A stretch of 64,000 nt of DNA from Gremmenia infestans (lineage: Eukaryota > Ascomycota > Leotiomycetes > Helotiales > Hamatocanthoscyphaceae). Both the position numbers and the translations under genes were made by a program. The stretch is taken from assembly GCA_032629725.1 (NCBI GenBank), contig JAFEVB010000002.1, positions 3,162,001 to 3,226,000 on the forward strand, in the 5' to 3' direction. Of the stretch, positions 31,570 through 43,663 are shown piece after piece (positions within the stretch are counted from its first letter, which is position 1; each line of letters begins with the position of its first letter). The notes under the pieces were generated by a model. That model saw nothing but the letters and a program-made list of their open reading frames with translations. It did not search any database and was not told where the DNA came from.

Positions 31570-33904
31570 GGTCGAAGAGTATTTGCGCAAATAAGCTACC
31601 CAAGTTAGGAATCGTAGGTGGGATGCCTTGTGTTTAGGGGTGGTACAAGTTCTGAAAACACACATTAGCACTCCCAAAGGGCCAGTAAATGATCGAAGTG
31701 AACTTACCGCTTGATAGTCTGCTCCGATATACCCTTTGAGGAATCTAGAGAGTCTTTGCTCCTATTAACAAAACTTAATGCACGCTGTGCTCCAAAATTC
31801 GCGCTCATGTTGTCGTTGTCAGAGCAGGAGGGGGTTATTGCTGGTAATACGTATTATTCGGTCCAAATACAACGGACTTGCCCTAGTTCAAATGCTCCGT
31901 TCACTCTTCAAGTCCTCGCTGTACCATATCCCTCAAGCTCACTTGCACGTAGAATGCCACCCTTTCCAGATGAACCCCGGATGCGAGGTCCTGATTATTC
32001 GCACCATCAGGACCATTCGAGCACCCGTCACATGCCTGAGCCTGAGCCGGAACCAAGTTAAGGACCAGAGTCGAATCGAAAATGGCCTGGAGTATGGTGC
32101 CGGTTTTGCAGTTTTACTAGCATGTCGCCTCGAAAGCAGCCTATTGAGTTGTCAGTATATTGTCACAGGCGTGCTTGAAAGTTTGCCTTACTCGCCTTAT
32201 TTGATTCTGCCATTCATTCGCTGGAGCGAGGAGTACCATAAGTATGTTCTGCCTGTTTTTCGGACAGTAGCTGTGTGTGCTGGCCGATTGGTAATACGGT
32301 ATACGGTATCGATGCCGCCTTGAAATCTGGAATTGAGGACTTGGACGATTGCTGACATGCTAGAACGTGCCAGCAGTACGCGCGTGCTTGTACACCCATC
32401 AATTCAGGACGGTCCTTCATGAGCATACTAGGGGGGCGTCATGTCAAAGCGTGGCAGGCTAGAGTGAGCCCTCTTCGAGCTTGCTGAGCGCATTGGACTG
32501 AATACTCTCGATTCTATCCTTCACGGTATACAAAGCCGGGCCGTCGAGGTGTCGCGGAGAGCGTACTAACTTGCAACAAGTTTTAAGTAGTTGAAGGTGG
32601 ATTGAAGGCTCATATACTCTGAGCGGGATCGGGGCAGTGTAGCATAGCCGCACTTTTCTTTGGCTCTGTGAGCTTCTAAAAGTAAGACACGTGCCGTTCA
32701 AACATTGTCAGTTCTAAATCGAGAAATCGAGCAGCTTCAACACTGTCAATTCTAAATCGAGCTGCGCCAAAAGGTGTGGATGGTTCTGAGGGAGTACATA
32801 ATCCCAAAAATAGAGGTGGGGGCATTGTTAAGGATGCTGCATGCGGAGGTCTGGACCAGGGTGTTGCATATTGAAGCCAGCACAACAATCGGTAACTATT
32901 TAGGCAAGTGACTATCTTGATGGCCATTTAACCCGCTCTTAAAGCCCTGGTGTTCGTTGCGAGAAAGATAAAAGCGGCAGATACATTTGAACGCCCAGCT
33001 TAGGTGTGAGTTTGCGACCAAATAAAAACAAATCATGAAATCCGGCAAGTCATGTAAGCAGAAGATCTTCACGTTGTGTGCTACACAAGATATGGATGCA
33101 AGCGCGAACCACCAGGCTCGTACCAGATCATTCGAAAATCTCTTCTCAAGCACGTAGAATTGCATTTCCTCATAACCCCTCTGAATGAACTTGGCTTGTC
33201 ACGAACTATTGACAGTTGTGATGGCTGGAAATTTGGGAGAAGCTTTTGACGCGGGAAATCGCGACTGACAGGGATGGCTACCGGCTATCTTAGCAAGTCA
33301 CATATCGTCTTAAAAGGGGTGGTATGGTTTTGAAGAGTAGGAAGTACTAAAGATCATTGGTACTATTTTGCAGCAAACACTTTTGGCATACCCACGGTGA
33401 CTTACTTATTCTTCTCTGAGGGTGGCTGGGTGTTATCACACGTGGCGTTCACGTGTTGACAGAAGACCTCCTGGATACATTTCTAGCTTGCGAACATTGG
33501 CGCCTTCTGTTGCGAACTGGTCTTGATGCTGTATATAGAGAACTTGCAAGAGCTAAGTTCTACGGTACAGAAAGAACCTTTATAGACCCTCACGACGCTA
33601 GAAGACAGTCACGTGAAGCGACGGGGTACTGTAATCCCATATTGCAATACCTGTAGTTGCGCCAATTCTGGGGGTAGAAAGCGCGAGCTTTCTTCATGAA
33701 TTTGGAGTTGCGCATCTGGCTTTGTGGAGGATGAATACGGAGGGAGAACAGTGAGACTGTTTTACCAAAGCATCGTGACAAGTACCTCTTTTGCCTAGTC
33801 CGAGTGATTTATTCGGTTCTAGATGTTGCTGTAGGTTTGAGGAATTAGCCTTCTATCGCCAGAACCCGCAGTAAATCGACGTTCACTCGTGGACACCAAG
33901 CCCC
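31570..33904. other. Long intergenic region
   Basis: About 2.3 kb without a supportable gene. The open frames (largest 31778-32323, 181 codons on plus) show no motif, no splice partner and uneven composition. A near-duplicate of 23 bp occurs at 32701-32723 and 32739-32761. Confidence 0.55.
32701..32761. repeat. Imperfect 23-bp direct repeat pair
   Basis: Two copies of aacaYtgtcaRttctaaatcgag, at 32701-32723 and 32739-32761, differ at two positions and are 15 bp apart. This is a small local duplication with no visible function. Confidence 0.6.
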
Positions 33905-36451
33905 TCAGTGCACAGGATCCAAGCTCCATCCCGCAGCTCCCTTGTCAAGCCTCACTCTCAATCCTTCGGCTCTGTTAACCGTGCCATTCTTCAGGTCCGT
34001 AGGTCCCATATAAGTATGAGCTTCTGGACTAAGTATAGTAACCGCGGCCAAAGAATGGGACTTCATGACTTCCACTTTGGATATAGCAGTTTGGATGATG
34101 GTGATGAGGAGGAAGAGTATCGATCCAGCAACGAGTCCAATGAGTAGAGAGAGCCAGGCCCATTTGATGTGCACGAATATTTCGACTGAGTAGGATGTAC
34201 CTGCTACGTAGATGGTATCTGGTGCAACACCACTGCCCATGTATGTACGAATGCTTGGTGTAGAATTAGTTTTCCCGCAATTAAGGGTGTGGAATATCGA
34301 ACTCACGTGTTAGTCATACTATTTGCCATGTTCGAAGTATAGTTCGTGATCCCTTCTTGAACAAGTGTCGTGGTATTCGCAGTGATCAATGGCTGCAGAA
34401 TCGCCACGACTGGGTTTTCTGCTGCTGCGATGTAGTTCGGAGCACCACCAAAGAATTCTCCATTGAAGAACCCACTCAAGTATGTACCAAGGATTAAATT
34501 AGCCTGCTGAGTCACGTTGTATTCAACGATTTCTCTAGCAGTCCCTCTAGAAAATTCTAATCAGCAACTACGACACACAGGCAATTGATATACGCACTTT
34601 GGAGCGGCTATTGTAGCGTTGCCATATATATTCAACTCGGATTTATCATCAGACATCCGGTCCAGCGTAACGTTCGATGAGCTAGCCTAAAAAGTCATGA
34701 AGTGAGCAACTGGTCAATTGGAAAACAAGCTCACTTGAGTATGTACATACTATAGTTTTGGTCGATGCTCTGCCATTTAGAACGCTCGTATCGTACGTGT
34801 TAACACACCAATGGAAGACGAGTTCAAGAGCATTGAAAACGGGTTGTGTTGTATTAGTAATGTCCATAAGACCAAGGCCATGTTCTTCGTAAATAATGTA
34901 GGCACTGCTAACCATGAGTCCGATAGTTGAGTTACCGGTGAGCAGGGGAACAGAAGCCTTGGATGTTGTGTTGCTGGTGTATATTCCATATTCCAGGTAA
35001 GCGTTATTTGGGAGGGTCACATTGGTCAACTAGAAGTAGGGTTTAGCATTAGATCAATAGAATAACTTTAAAGACGAGGAATGAGGGGACTATTTTATCG
35101 AAGAGTCAGTTTGTGACTTACAGTAGGGCCTTCTTTTCCAAGAGGCGGAACTGCAACCAATTAGCGAAATCAGAGACGGGAGATAAAGGAAAGAGACGAA
35201 TACCTGTTAGCATATCTGTGACATTTGATACTTTGGTACATATGGCGAGAGAATCATAAGCGGGCCAGGTGCAATTTCCGGTGGCACAAGTTGGGGCGAT
35301 GGATGGAATGGAGACGTTGGCTGCGTTGTATATAGCACTGTTTATAGCTGCTTGTATGGGGAGTGACAACGGAGCCGAGGAAATATCCGTGTGAGTTGTC
35401 TGGCTACCTATGCCGTGCCACCTGTAAACAATTGGTGATTAGCGAATGGTCATTTTAGAAGTGCTTTGATGGCAGAAGAGCAGAGAGCTTAGAGTAATGA
35501 TGCATCTTTGAACGCAGACAATCAAAGAATTATCTCAAAGATAAGGGGCATTCAACAGGTTCCGGGAACAAGCTGGAGGAGCGGAGAAGTATTCTCCGAG
35601 TACATACAAGTTGGCACTGGGCGCCAGAGCAGATGACCCCGAAGTGCTTGGGACAAGTTCATTAGAATAAGAAATGGCCTGCTGCGTAATCGGAGAAATC
35701 CCAATGGACAAAATAGTGATTAGAGCACCAATACTGGCGAAGTGCCTGCATCACATGTCAGTAATTCCTCACATCCTCACATCAACAGCGCAGTCATTGC
35801 AAGAACATACCAAAAGTTAAGACTTCCCAATAACATCAGAGAATCCCAAGGTCCACGAGTCGCATCATCGAATCTGGCAAAGTCTGCCAGCGGTGCATCA
35901 TTCTTTGAAAACCAGATCCATTTGAGTTGACCGATGCAACTCATCACAGGGTACATCAACCCAGCTTTGGCAAGTGTTGCGAAGACGGCGAGGTACGTGT
36001 TGAGGGAGACTCCTGCAGCCAAGCTGTGCGACGCGATTTTGTCATGCTTCGCTAGTACAACAACAATCGCTATGAGCGAGCCAAGACTACACAGAAGACT
36101 CAATATTTCTCTCACCCACCACTCCCTCATTCTTCGAGCGAACTGAGTAGCCCTCTCGTTTGGCGGGGGTCCATGGTATCCGCTATCGTAGGCTCCGACT
36201 TGGGTATATTGAGGGCCATAATTCCCGTCCTTGGAAGCTGCTCTATCTGAGGGGTTGTTGCTGTCGAATGATGATATCTCGGGATTTTCGATCGCTGGGA
36301 TCGACTGGTGGGGATTCTGGTAAGCAGTGTCGTGGTGGAAAGCTGAATTGTTGATGGGTTCTTCAATTTGTGGAGCAAAAGATTCGTGCGCAGCGGCGTC
36401 CCTTGCCAAAGTAAGGTTATTGCCAAAATATCGTTTCATAAAGTCTGTCAT
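33905..36451 (-). CDS. DUF3176 fungal membrane protein
   Basis: Eight exons read leftwards: 36451-35811, 35745-35608, 35421-35204, 35150-35122, 35029-34751, 34686-34598, 34546-34307 and 34253-33905. All are in phase and give 660 residues. A disordered N-terminus is followed by membrane segments at about 117-136 (REILSLLCSLGSLIAIVVVL) and 150-170, then the hallmark CIGQLKWIWF and a further segment near 217. A large extracytoplasmic loop with many cysteines and N-glycosylation sequons follows, then a last membrane segment (LSLLIGLVAGSILFLLITI) near 570. This is the layout of DUF3176 proteins, common and multi-copy in filamentous ascomycetes. The function is unknown. Exon 4 is only 29 nt, and the second intron (187 nt) is long. 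Confidence 0.85.
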
Positions 36452-37309
36452 TGTTGTCCTTTCCGCACAGAATTGGATAAGCGTATTGGGAAAGCAAAGA
36501 GTGTAAACGCAGACAACAAGCCAACGTGCTTGCTACATATAGAGGAGTTTTAATGTGCAGTTGTCAGCTCTCAAGAACGGAGGATATAAGCGCTGTAGAT
36601 CCGGCTGCCGCTGGCCTGGTCTGTGTCTCTTTTGACGTGAAACTTCGTATAGTCCAGCAAATTGGAAGCAGTTTGAAGCCATCGCCAAGGACCTAAGCAT
36701 GAAAAGAAGCTTTCGACTGGTTCTACTGAGATTCGCCAAGACAAATGCAGCAAGTCTTATTTGAGCCAGGGCCCGAATAACACTAAATTACCTATACCAG
36801 ATCCTCCGTACCTACTACTGTCCCGGCCGCTTGTAGTAACCTTTTCACTTTCGATTTGCAATCATCAAGACTCTTCAGACTGCAGCGCCTTGCGAATATG
36901 GTCGCTGAAGTCGCTTGCTGGTGCTGAAGACTGTTACACATAAGGCCATGCAAGTTTGAATTCAAGTCGCGACTTGACGCTCTTTTGCGAATTCCACTGG
37001 AGCATGTTTTACGACCTCGGAACGAGTCTTCCCACATCTAAATCTGGGCTTTAGACTCGCCTAACCTTGGTCACACATTGCCGACAACGAACCAAAAGTG
37101 CAGTACGACAAAAGGACGAATAGTACCAGTAAGTCCTCCTCGTATGGCTGTGCAACGAATGGTTAGATCCAGAGATATAGAACAGCATAACGACAAAGAG
37201 ACTCGTCAAGCTAGAGAAGTTGAGCAAGATATAAACGAGTTCAGGCCAGAGTAGCTAATTCGGAGGGTCATAGGAATGATAGAGTGAAGAAACACGCTGT
37301 TCCGCAGCA
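36452..37309. other. Intergenic region
   Basis: 858 bp containing the promoter of the DUF3176 gene on the left and the 3' end of the CorA-like gene on the right. Only short shadow-like frames are present. Confidence 0.6.
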
Positions 37310-39032
37310 CTAGCCACGCCTCCTATCTCTCAGCCCATCTGTCTGAGCCCACCCACGCTCGGCACCAGCTCTTTTTTCCTTCTCATTTTCTACGCCCTTC
37401 CTCTTCTCCCTCCAACTCCCCAGCCAAGCCCTAACAGCACCGGCCACCGTCTCCCCCTCCACATCCCTATGCTGATTCCAATAAGTAAACACCCACCACA
37501 GCCTCCATACAACCAACACAGCCACCGTCCCAGGTACCGTAACAACCCAGTAAATCCAAAACCTATTTTTCACGACGCCTGATTGTGTTTCTGCGTCCCA
37601 GTCGAAGAGCGGCATGGCGAAGAATGATGCGACGAATGTACCGGGGAGGAAAATCATGGTGAGCACGGCAATGGCTTTCATGGCGCTCGAGTCGGCTTTG
37701 GATTCAAGAGCGATTTGATGATTTATATTGTTGCCCAAGGTGGCGGTCCGGCTTTCGAGCTTCAGAGGCAGAAGCCTATCAGTGGGAGATGTTATATGAA
37801 GGAAAGAACGAACTTACACCAGTGCGATTGAGTTGCGTGTGTGCTTGCGTTCGACGAAGGCGCGGGAGTTGTAATTCGAGGGCGCTGACGAGGTAATCGA
37901 GGCGATTGTAGATAATACTGCCGGCATTTTCGAAGGCCGATTTATGTTGTTCGGCATTTGTGGCTTTGTTTAGATTTTCAAAATATGACAGCAGTTTCTT
38001 GCCCATCATGATCGAAAAGTCAAAGTGCTCTTCCAGAGCACAGAGAGATTGGCCATCACCAAAGGAGCTTTTGGCGGCAGCGTCATTGTCTAGTTGGATG
38101 TCTTTGAAATGTTCAAACAGCTTATAGTTGCTGAGTCCTAGAGTGTGCTGTATCTGGATGGAGCTGAAAAACAGACGTTCTAGCTCCTTGATGCATATTT
38201 CAAAAATAAGTTCGAATACCAGCATAGGGACAAGCATGGGGTGTAGTGTAAGTGGATGGAGAGGCTCGGAAAGTAGCCTATCGCATATGGTGCGAGATTC
38301 ATGCATTTCGAAATTATGAAGATAGACAGATGTGCTCATGAGAGCGGGGTCATAAGCTATGGAGACTTTGTACCATCCTTCTCGGTACGAAAGGTTTTCT
38401 ATATAAAAAGCTGTCCGATTAGCGACTTGGGTTATGTGGGAGGGGTAAGCTCACACGTGATACCACTTGGGCTTGATATGCTCGACACCTGCCCGAGTTC
38501 TCGAGTGGATAAGCATGCTTTGTGAAATTGAAACGCGTCGACAAAACGATGGAAGGTTGGATCGTCGAATGGATTCGGTGCTTCGGGATTGTATTGTGTT
38601 GGCCTCCCGTGCGCATCTTTTCTTTCGAGCCGTGGCGGTGCTATTCTGGGGCTAATGTTAGTAAATATTCCTTTCGACTTCTTCTAGAGGGCTTACAGAA
38701 GTCTCAATCTTGCATGTTCGCCTTCATCCTGAACTCTGAGTTTGGCTTCATCGATATCCTCGGCTCTGAAGAAGTCATCATCGACAAGGACGGAAGAGCA
38801 GCCCTACAATATGAGTTAGGTACAGGTATATACTCAACACGACACAACTACTCACTTCGAAGTGCCTAAACAATATTTCTCGAACAGGATGGCTTATAGT
38901 GACTTTCTCTTCAGATGAGTAAAACGTAGGGTTGTGCCTAGTTGGCTGGCCTAGACGGTTAGAGGTGCCCCGCTGTAGATGCGGTCCTTTTCCATTATAT
39001 GTATTCCGCGTAAACAAAGACTGATAGTCCAT
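37310..39032 (-). CDS. CorA-like Mg2+ transporter family membrane protein
   Basis: Five exons read leftwards, 39032-38856, 38803-38697, 38651-38455, 38410-37818 and 37759-37310, give 507 residues. The order matches the filamentous-fungal CorA-like family: EILFRHFE, then VLVDDDFFRAED, NPFDDPTFHRFVDAFQF, REGWYKVSIAYDPAL, a long helical stalk, and two C-terminal membrane helices (IAVLTMIFLPGTFVASFFAM and WIYWVVTVPGTVAVLVVW). In true CorA channels a GMN motif closes the first helix. Here the matching place reads AMPLFDW, so magnesium transport is not assured. A highly charged tail follows. The predicted start may miss a short upstream exon. Every exon join keeps phase, which supports the model. 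Confidence 0.8.
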
Positions 39033-39742
39033 ACTTTTGATATATATCAAGGCAAAATAGCGAGAAGTCAAGCGCTGGGTTCCAAATCTAGGCTTCACTT
39101 TGCTTGAGAAGTACCCCGACTGTTGGGTGTCAGCTTAGCAGCCAAGGCTTCGTCAAATACTTCGACTAGAGCAACAGAGTACCAAGCGATATAGGAACCA
39201 AGAAAAGTGTATATAGAGAATATTTTTAAGAAGGAAATAATGGAAGTGAGGCTGAGTGAGAGAGTTAGATTACAAGGTAATGCAGGATCCGCTAGTCTGC
39301 ATCTGACATATAGTATCTTATGTAGATGCCAGCCCAGCCACGGCGTCAACCTTTTCTTCGAGCTGGAATAAAAAAAGAATGTATAGTAAGGTAGGTAGGC
39401 ATAGAGACATATGAATAGCCTCATAGCTCGAGATTTGCAAGAGACTGCCGAGTTTCCGCAAAATATCAGGATGGAGGTTTGCCAAAGTATGCTTGCCATG
39501 ATTGGCAGCGTCGGCAGCAAAAGTGGGTGAGGGCGTCAGAGTCCGAGTCTTCCCGAGCCCACCCATCCTAGCGTCTAAAATTTAGGATCTGAACTCAAGA
39601 CTCAAGTACCTTAATATTTGTCGCTGAGCTTCCGTCATTTTCATCAATTGAACACCAGCATCGTCCAAGGACCTTTTGCATTCTATCCCATCCCATCTCC
39701 ACTCACTCCATTCTCCTTCTAATATCCCATTACCTATCCACG
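39033..39742. other. Divergent intergenic region with a doubtful small minus-strand frame
   Basis: This 710-bp gap lies between the CorA-like gene (minus) and the phosphate carrier gene (plus). A minus-strand frame runs from ATG 39566 to 39318 (82 codons), with the helical start TLANLHPDILRKLGSLLQ, a hydrophobic stretch and LEEKVDAVAGLAST. The helix pattern looks protein-like and a splice acceptor (ttattccag) lies before LEEKV, but no suitable donor was found. It may be a small gene or noise. Confidence 0.4.
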
Positions 39743-40999
39743 ATGGCCTCAACCAACACCTCCACCGGCTCGACGAAGGTCGATGCCGTCGTCCAAAATG
39801 TCGTTGCCAACACCCCCGAGAAGCTCAGCGGTGTTGCTCTCTACTCAAGATTCGCCTTGGCTGGTGCAGTCTGCTGTGCAATTACCCACGGAGGTCTCAC
39901 ACCCGTAGATGTGTAAGTATTCATGTCTATCAAGATCCGCGGTGAAATTTGCGCCCGTGGAGATTACCTATCCCGCAACTCCGGACGCAAGATAGAGCAA
40001 TAGCACACTGACATTCTATCCGCACAGCGTCAAGACGAGAATCCAACTCGATCCCGTCACATACAACAAGGGTCTCATTGGAGGTTTCAGACAAGTCATT
40101 GCTAAGGAGGGTGCCGGTGCTCTGTTGACTGGTTTCGGGCCAACTTTTGCCGGATACTTCCTCCAGGGCGCATTCAAGTTTGGAGGATACGAACTCTTCA
40201 AGCAACAATCCATCAACCTCCTCGGATATGAGACTGCCTCCAACAACCGAACGGCTGTCTACTTGGCCTCTGCTGGTGCCGCAGAATTCTTCGCCGATAT
40301 TGCCCTCTGCCCTCTTGAGGCCACCCGTATCCGTCTCGTCTCTGAGCCAACATATGCCTCTGGTCTTGTCGGCGGATTCAGTAAGATGCTAAAGAATGAA
40401 GGTGCTGGTGCTTTCTACGCTGGTTTCGGTCCTATCTTGTTCAAGCAGTAAGTACCGGCTATTCGGAATCTACCAATTTGGTATGCTGATTAAGGATTTT
40501 AGGGTTCCATACACCATGACCAAGTTCGTCGTTTTCGAGAAGGTTGCTGAGGCCATCTACACGAAAGTTGACAAGAGCACGGCATCCGATGGACTGCAGA
40601 CTACCATCAACCTTGGTTCTGGTCTCATGGCTGGTTTCGCCGCCGCCGCGGTGTCACAACCCGCCGATACCATGTTGAGCAAAATCAACAAGTCTAAGGG
40701 TCTTCCAGGAGAGGGTACCACCAGCCGTTTGATCAAGATTGCCAAGGAGCTTGGCATCAGGGGTTCATACACTGGTATTGGTGCTCGTCTTTTCATGGTT
40801 GGTAAGTAGCAACCTTGAACAATCTACCCATAAGAAACTTGGCTAACTTTCCTCAAGGAACACTTACCGCTGGACAGGCAAATACACCCCTCTTCTGTAT
40901 CTCTAGAACATATTTGCTAACTAATATTTATAGTTCGCCATCTACGGAGAGATCAAGAAGGCATTGGGTGCCACCGGTGGTGTTGAAATTGCGAAATAG
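39743..40999 (+). CDS. mir1: Mitochondrial phosphate carrier
   Basis: Five exons, 39743-39912, 40028-40447, 40503-40801, 40858-40877 and 40934-40999, give 324 residues. This is a solute carrier of the mitochondrial inner membrane that imports phosphate with protons for ATP synthesis. The three carrier repeats show the PxD/ExxK/R signature as PVDVVKTRIQ, PLEATRIRLV and the divergent PADTMLSKIN, as in Mir1/PiC. The C-terminus FAIYGEIKKALGATGG is highly conserved in this family. Exon 4 is a 20-nt microexon. The following intron has a GC donor (CAG|gcaaat), because no GT exists in a usable place. The first ~30 residues form a short Ser/Thr-rich N-terminus. Confidence 0.93.
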
Positions 41000-41744
41000 A
41001 TGGAGACAGAAGTATAAAAGAAGCCGGAGGTAGTTGTTTTGAAAGCTAGAGAGCTTTTCGCTTGTACGGCCTTTATAAACGTGGGACGGATAGGGAGAGA
41101 GAGCATTTCTTCGTTCGTTTCGGTTTTGCATGCATTGTTCGGGCTGGTTTTCTCTCCTCTTCTGAAGCATAGACGTCCTCCGTTGTAGAAAAGGGCGAAC
41201 CTGCTTTGGGCGTTTGTAATATTAGGTCCTTTCTGCGGCAAGACTGAATAGATCGGGAACTTGAAAATCTACAGGTCTCATTCATACATGCGTGCAACTT
41301 ACGGTAGAAGGTCGCAATTTGGAGAAGAGCAAAGAGCTCCCGAGTTGAGTAGAGCTAGGAAACAAGAGTTACTGGATTTACCGTGCTGTTCATGGAGAAG
41401 CAATATCAAGTGCATGATCACCTGATACCGTATTTAGGCTTAGCGTTATGCATCATAAGGGGGATGACCAGATTCCATTTCGTCTCCTTTCGCTTCAGGA
41501 TAATCTCTTTGAGGAAAGAGTTTATAACCGATACAATTTCTGTGGAAACTCTTTGGGTGTGTTGAGGTTGATTTGAACAAGGTCTATATTCGCAAACGTC
41601 ACTAAAGGAAACCAATAAAAATCTAGAGTTACCGGCCACTGAACCGTACCATACCTATGCTAGATGATGTTCACTTCCCAGCTTCATCTTGAAACGTTTT
41701 CAGAAGCCACCCGACCATAGGCGTCACCGTTGCATGATTGCATG
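41000..41744. other. Convergent intergenic region
   Basis: 745 bp between the phosphate carrier stop and the PKS relic. It contains the carrier's 3' UTR. Only short frames without motifs are seen, and the missing KR and ACP part of the PKS was not found here. Confidence 0.55.
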
Positions 41745-43663
41745 TCAGTGTTTGCGGAATTTCACCTTGAGAATCCAAGGCACATCGTCTATAAAGCGGA
41801 TGGTATCAGGACCTTGGACATATTTGAATGGCAAAATCGGGAATCCTAGGCCTTGACTGTCGATCGGCCCGCCCCATGTGTCAGAATGCTCCAAAGCGAC
41901 GATGCGAGCAAGACCATAGAGAGCTCCCTGAGCAAGTGCGGTAGATAAATCGGCGGCGAAGACTCTGTCTGTGACGATAAAGAATTCTATATCGAGGCTA
42001 TTTCGGACAATGAATTCGACAGCCGTTGCCACTTCCCAGATGAACCTTCGAGTTGAGCTTGCAATACCTTTAGATGACCGAACGAGGCCTGGGCAGTACA
42101 CTACTGCAGAGCCCTTGTCGCCCAACAGAGCAGACACATCTACTTGCTCAAGTTCCTAGGCGGTTTTGCTCTTCAAAACTTTCAAGAGATAGCGCTGTAG
42201 GTCATTCCCATACCAGTCAGGTGTGGCATTGTCGTCCGATATCAAGACAGCATGAGTCGTCGACAGGCTTTTCCGACAGACGAGCCGGAACCCAGGCCAT
42301 CTGATGTACTAAGCCATCCATGCCTGTACTAACTCCCGAACCACCTTCAACCTCTATAAGCTCGATTCCCTCAAATTTAGCCAACAACTCACCATCTACA
42401 TTAAGAACAGCAACATCTGTAGACCGGATTTGGGGATCATCAGCTACTTCAGTTTCCGTGGCATGGAGGTAGATTATCTTTGGGGGAAGTACCTTCGAGA
42501 TGATGGTGAGCTTATCAATCCGCGAAACAATGCACAGCTTTGCGTCGTCGGAAAAGACAGTCGCATCAACAGAGAATGCGGCATCGAGGCTAGGAGCCCA
42601 TGACTGCGGGTCCGACGTAATAGCCGCGTTGTCTGGGTAGTTGTCAACTTTCGCGAGCATCTCCTTGAATTTGCCATAATGTTCAATGACAGCCCACGGG
42701 AAGGCGATACTAGCAACCCCGAGCTTGGTGAGGTAATCGATGGAGAAGTTGTTCAGCAACTTTGTACCGATATTCTTCTTGATTCGTCTATATCCACAGC
42801 CACGGCGTCCGGAACAGGCTGGTCAACGCCGAATCTTGCGGTGCTGTACGTACCCAGCACTGGTCTTCACCAGAGCTGAGACGAGAAGCAACCTTCACAT
42901 TCTCGCTATCAACGACAATCTGGACTTTGCGGTCATCCTCGGCGACCGCAAGTGCAAAGCGTAATCTCATATCAGTGAGAGTGGTGGCGCTGGTCGCGTG
43001 TAGAAAGGCATGGACGTGAACAGCCGCGGATATGTTGTCAGTACCGTGAAGCTTGTGGTCTCGAGGGAAAGGCTTGTTAAGCTCATTCAACTTGGTGGCG
43101 AAGATAACCGTATCAGTACCGGCAATAACGGTGCGTTGACCATTTATGATGTGCAGGTCGACATCTTGCACTCTCTCTGCGCCAGCTGTGCCAGACGAAA
43201 CTTCCTTCCAATATTGCTTTTAACTCCACTGCTTGAGTTTGAATTCCCTTGGACTTGAGAACTTGGTTAAGACCGACCTGTATCAGATAAGTCAGGACTC
43301 GGATATCGTCCGAATCTTGGAAAGTGCCCGTTCTCAAACTCTCAACAGCAGAGTACCCGAGCTCTTGGACACAATGTTGTCCGGAAGGGCGACAGCCTCG
43401 TGGGAAATGGGGTCATGAAGGAGTTCTTTTCCCATATCTGCCCACTGCGCACCATGTCTAGAGAAAATCCAGACCATTTCCTTACTGATACTGTTATCGG
43501 ATTTGCGGCCTTGGATAGCCCAATCGCCTATAGTACCTTTGGTGAAGGAGTTCAACGCCTTAGTAGCTTCATCATGGCTAGAGACGACAAAAGCTGCGCG
43601 GAAGTCGTGCTGGCTAACGTGTAGGATTCTGAGTAAGAAGGATGCCATTTTTGATGGCCACAA
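41745..43663 (-). pseudogene. Relic of a 6-methylsalicylic acid synthase-type polyketide synthase
   Basis: The minus strand holds ordered but broken pieces of a partially reducing type I PKS. From 43663 leftwards: HDFRAAFVVSSHDEA, then the acyltransferase start WIFSRHGAQWADMGKELLHD (usually GHGAQW). A frameshifted stretch DDIRVLTYLIQVGLNQVL follows. A jump to VIAGTDTVIF then runs into the dehydratase start HKLHGT...AFLHAT. The next piece is LGVASIAFPWAVIEHYGKF, then VLNVDGELLAKF and GMDGLVHQMAW. After a break comes the structural ketoreductase half (TALAQGALYGLARIVALEHS), ending at 41745. Ketosynthase, the acyltransferase GHSxG region, catalytic ketoreductase and ACP are absent. At least three frame breaks and internal deletions make it non-functional. 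The 6-MSAS assignment rests on remembered family motifs. Confidence 0.8.

Noticed and set aside
31778..32323. 181-codon plus-strand frame upstream of the zinc-finger gene
   Set aside because: Opens without ATG context of interest, is Cys-rich by chance, and shows no family pattern. It probably covers the promoter of the zinc-finger gene.
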